A stretch of 64,000 nt of DNA, taken from NCBI GenBank assembly GCA_032191485.1, contig JAVDOI010000010.1, positions 23,648,555 through 23,712,554 on the forward strand, given 5' to 3'. Both the position numbers and the translations under genes were made by a program. This stretch comes from Leptoclinus maculatus (taxonomy: Eukaryota > Chordata > Actinopteri > Perciformes > Stichaeidae). Below, piece by piece: positions 63,354 through 64,000 of this stretch. The first letter of the stretch is position 1, and every line of letters begins with the position of its first letter. Under the pieces are notes generated by a model. The model did no database searches. It was given only the letters and a program-made list of their open reading frames with translations, and was not told where the DNA came from.

Positions 63354-64000
63354 GGCTATATTTAGGTCGGTGTAGAGTAAATCCCCCTGCCCAAGGTGGA
63401 TATATGCCATATACTTGTGTACAGTACATGCACCGCTGCACCTCTGGGCACACCAGAAACTCACCTCACTTTTTAGAACTCTCTAGAAGCCTCTGAAGAA
63501 GCTTCTCTCAATCCTTTAGACCTTCTGACCCTGAGAATATCATGTTCACAAGAACAAAGCATTGTTCCCATCATGGATTGGTTGATCTTCTACAGATCCA
63601 TGTGGTAGAGTCAAAAGCTCTAAAGCAGATGAGCAAGTGGACCTTTGTTTTGTCAACGACTATCAAGATTTTCAAGGAAGTTGAAAAATGACTTCATCGA
63701 ATTGTGTTGAGGCCCAAAACAAGTTTCTCAAAAATGAGGTATGGTGACATTAATGTCATATGATAAGTAAATATTGAATACGGTCTGTGTTGGAAAACAG
63801 TGAACCCATGAAAGAAAGAAATCCAGCTGGTCATACAGCCAATAGTATGCATGTTCATCTCCCAGACGAACAAATCATACAAGAGAAATAATGGCGTTAA
63901 ATGAACGTTTGTTTTCAATGTGGTTGACCACTCCCCACATATTCCATCACATCCTTCCACGCGTCGGTGCATCTATGGTAACATGACCGGGTGGAGCATC

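Larger units (their letters stand above)
58242..64000 (-). other. dlgap1 intron running out of the window
   Basis: No upstream dlgap1 exon was recognised; the long N-terminal exon expected for the family would be conspicuous and is absent, so it lies beyond 64 kb. Contents: the 31-bp array, a dispersed-repeat module at about 60165-60235, a LINE-tail-like piece at about 62510-62665 and a possible hAT MITE at 62.8-63.35 kb. The plus-strand frame at 60393-60884 (163 codons) has no recognisable domain. Confidence 0.65.

Overview
The window is vertebrate nuclear DNA from a ray-finned, probably percomorph-type, fish. It has two split genes with GT-AG introns, many (CA/TG)n and other tandem arrays, and numerous decayed DNA transposons and retroelement tails of types common in teleosts. 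There is no bacterial or viral gene content. Species cannot be named from sequence alone.

Layout. Both recognisable protein-coding genes lie on the minus strand, head to tail. (1) ptf1a, complete, 1240-2176: two exons and a 115-bp intron, encoding a 273-residue bHLH factor with an intact RBPJ-interaction C-terminus and a TATA box about 130 bp upstream of the ATG. (2) An intergenic stretch from about 2.3 to 21.1 kb. It holds simple repeats, two dispersed-repeat clusters, a tRNA-like SINE head, a MITE and one conspicuous cluster of K50-homeodomain (TAATCC) sites at 6.36-6.42 kb that could be a ptf1a enhancer. (3) The 3' two-thirds of dlgap1 (SAPAP1/GKAP family), 21172-58241. I assembled eleven coding exons whose phases all agree; together they encode 568 residues, including two LC8-type motifs, the GKAP-homology (GH1) domain and the terminal PDZ ligand QTRL. 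The large N-terminal exon(s) with the guanylate-kinase-binding repeats lie beyond 64 kb. (4) Introns of dlgap1 carry nearly all the mobile DNA: a hAT fossil directly upstream of an exon (28.27-29.75 kb), a 2-kb hAT-type element with a second transposon nested in it (42.68-44.73 kb), a pogo/Tigger-like MITE with an unusual GC-rich open frame (35.46-35.96 kb), a block of a common fish repeat (24.7-26.8 kb), a palindromic minisatellite (39.9-40.4 kb) and a 1.4-kb array of a 31-bp purine/pyrimidine unit (58.65-60.05 kb).

The two genes do not form a pathway. Ptf1a is a transcription factor for pancreas, cerebellum, hindbrain and retina; Dlgap1 is a postsynaptic scaffold. Their linkage matters mainly because dlgap1 introns and the 19-kb spacer lie 5' of ptf1a and may harbour its distal enhancers.

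I did not find a new gene system. The most unusual structures are a splice acceptor at the edge of a tandemly amplified transposon terminus, with no AG for about 365 nt upstream, and the large purine-rich intronic minisatellite. All homology statements come from recognition by eye; no database search was possible.
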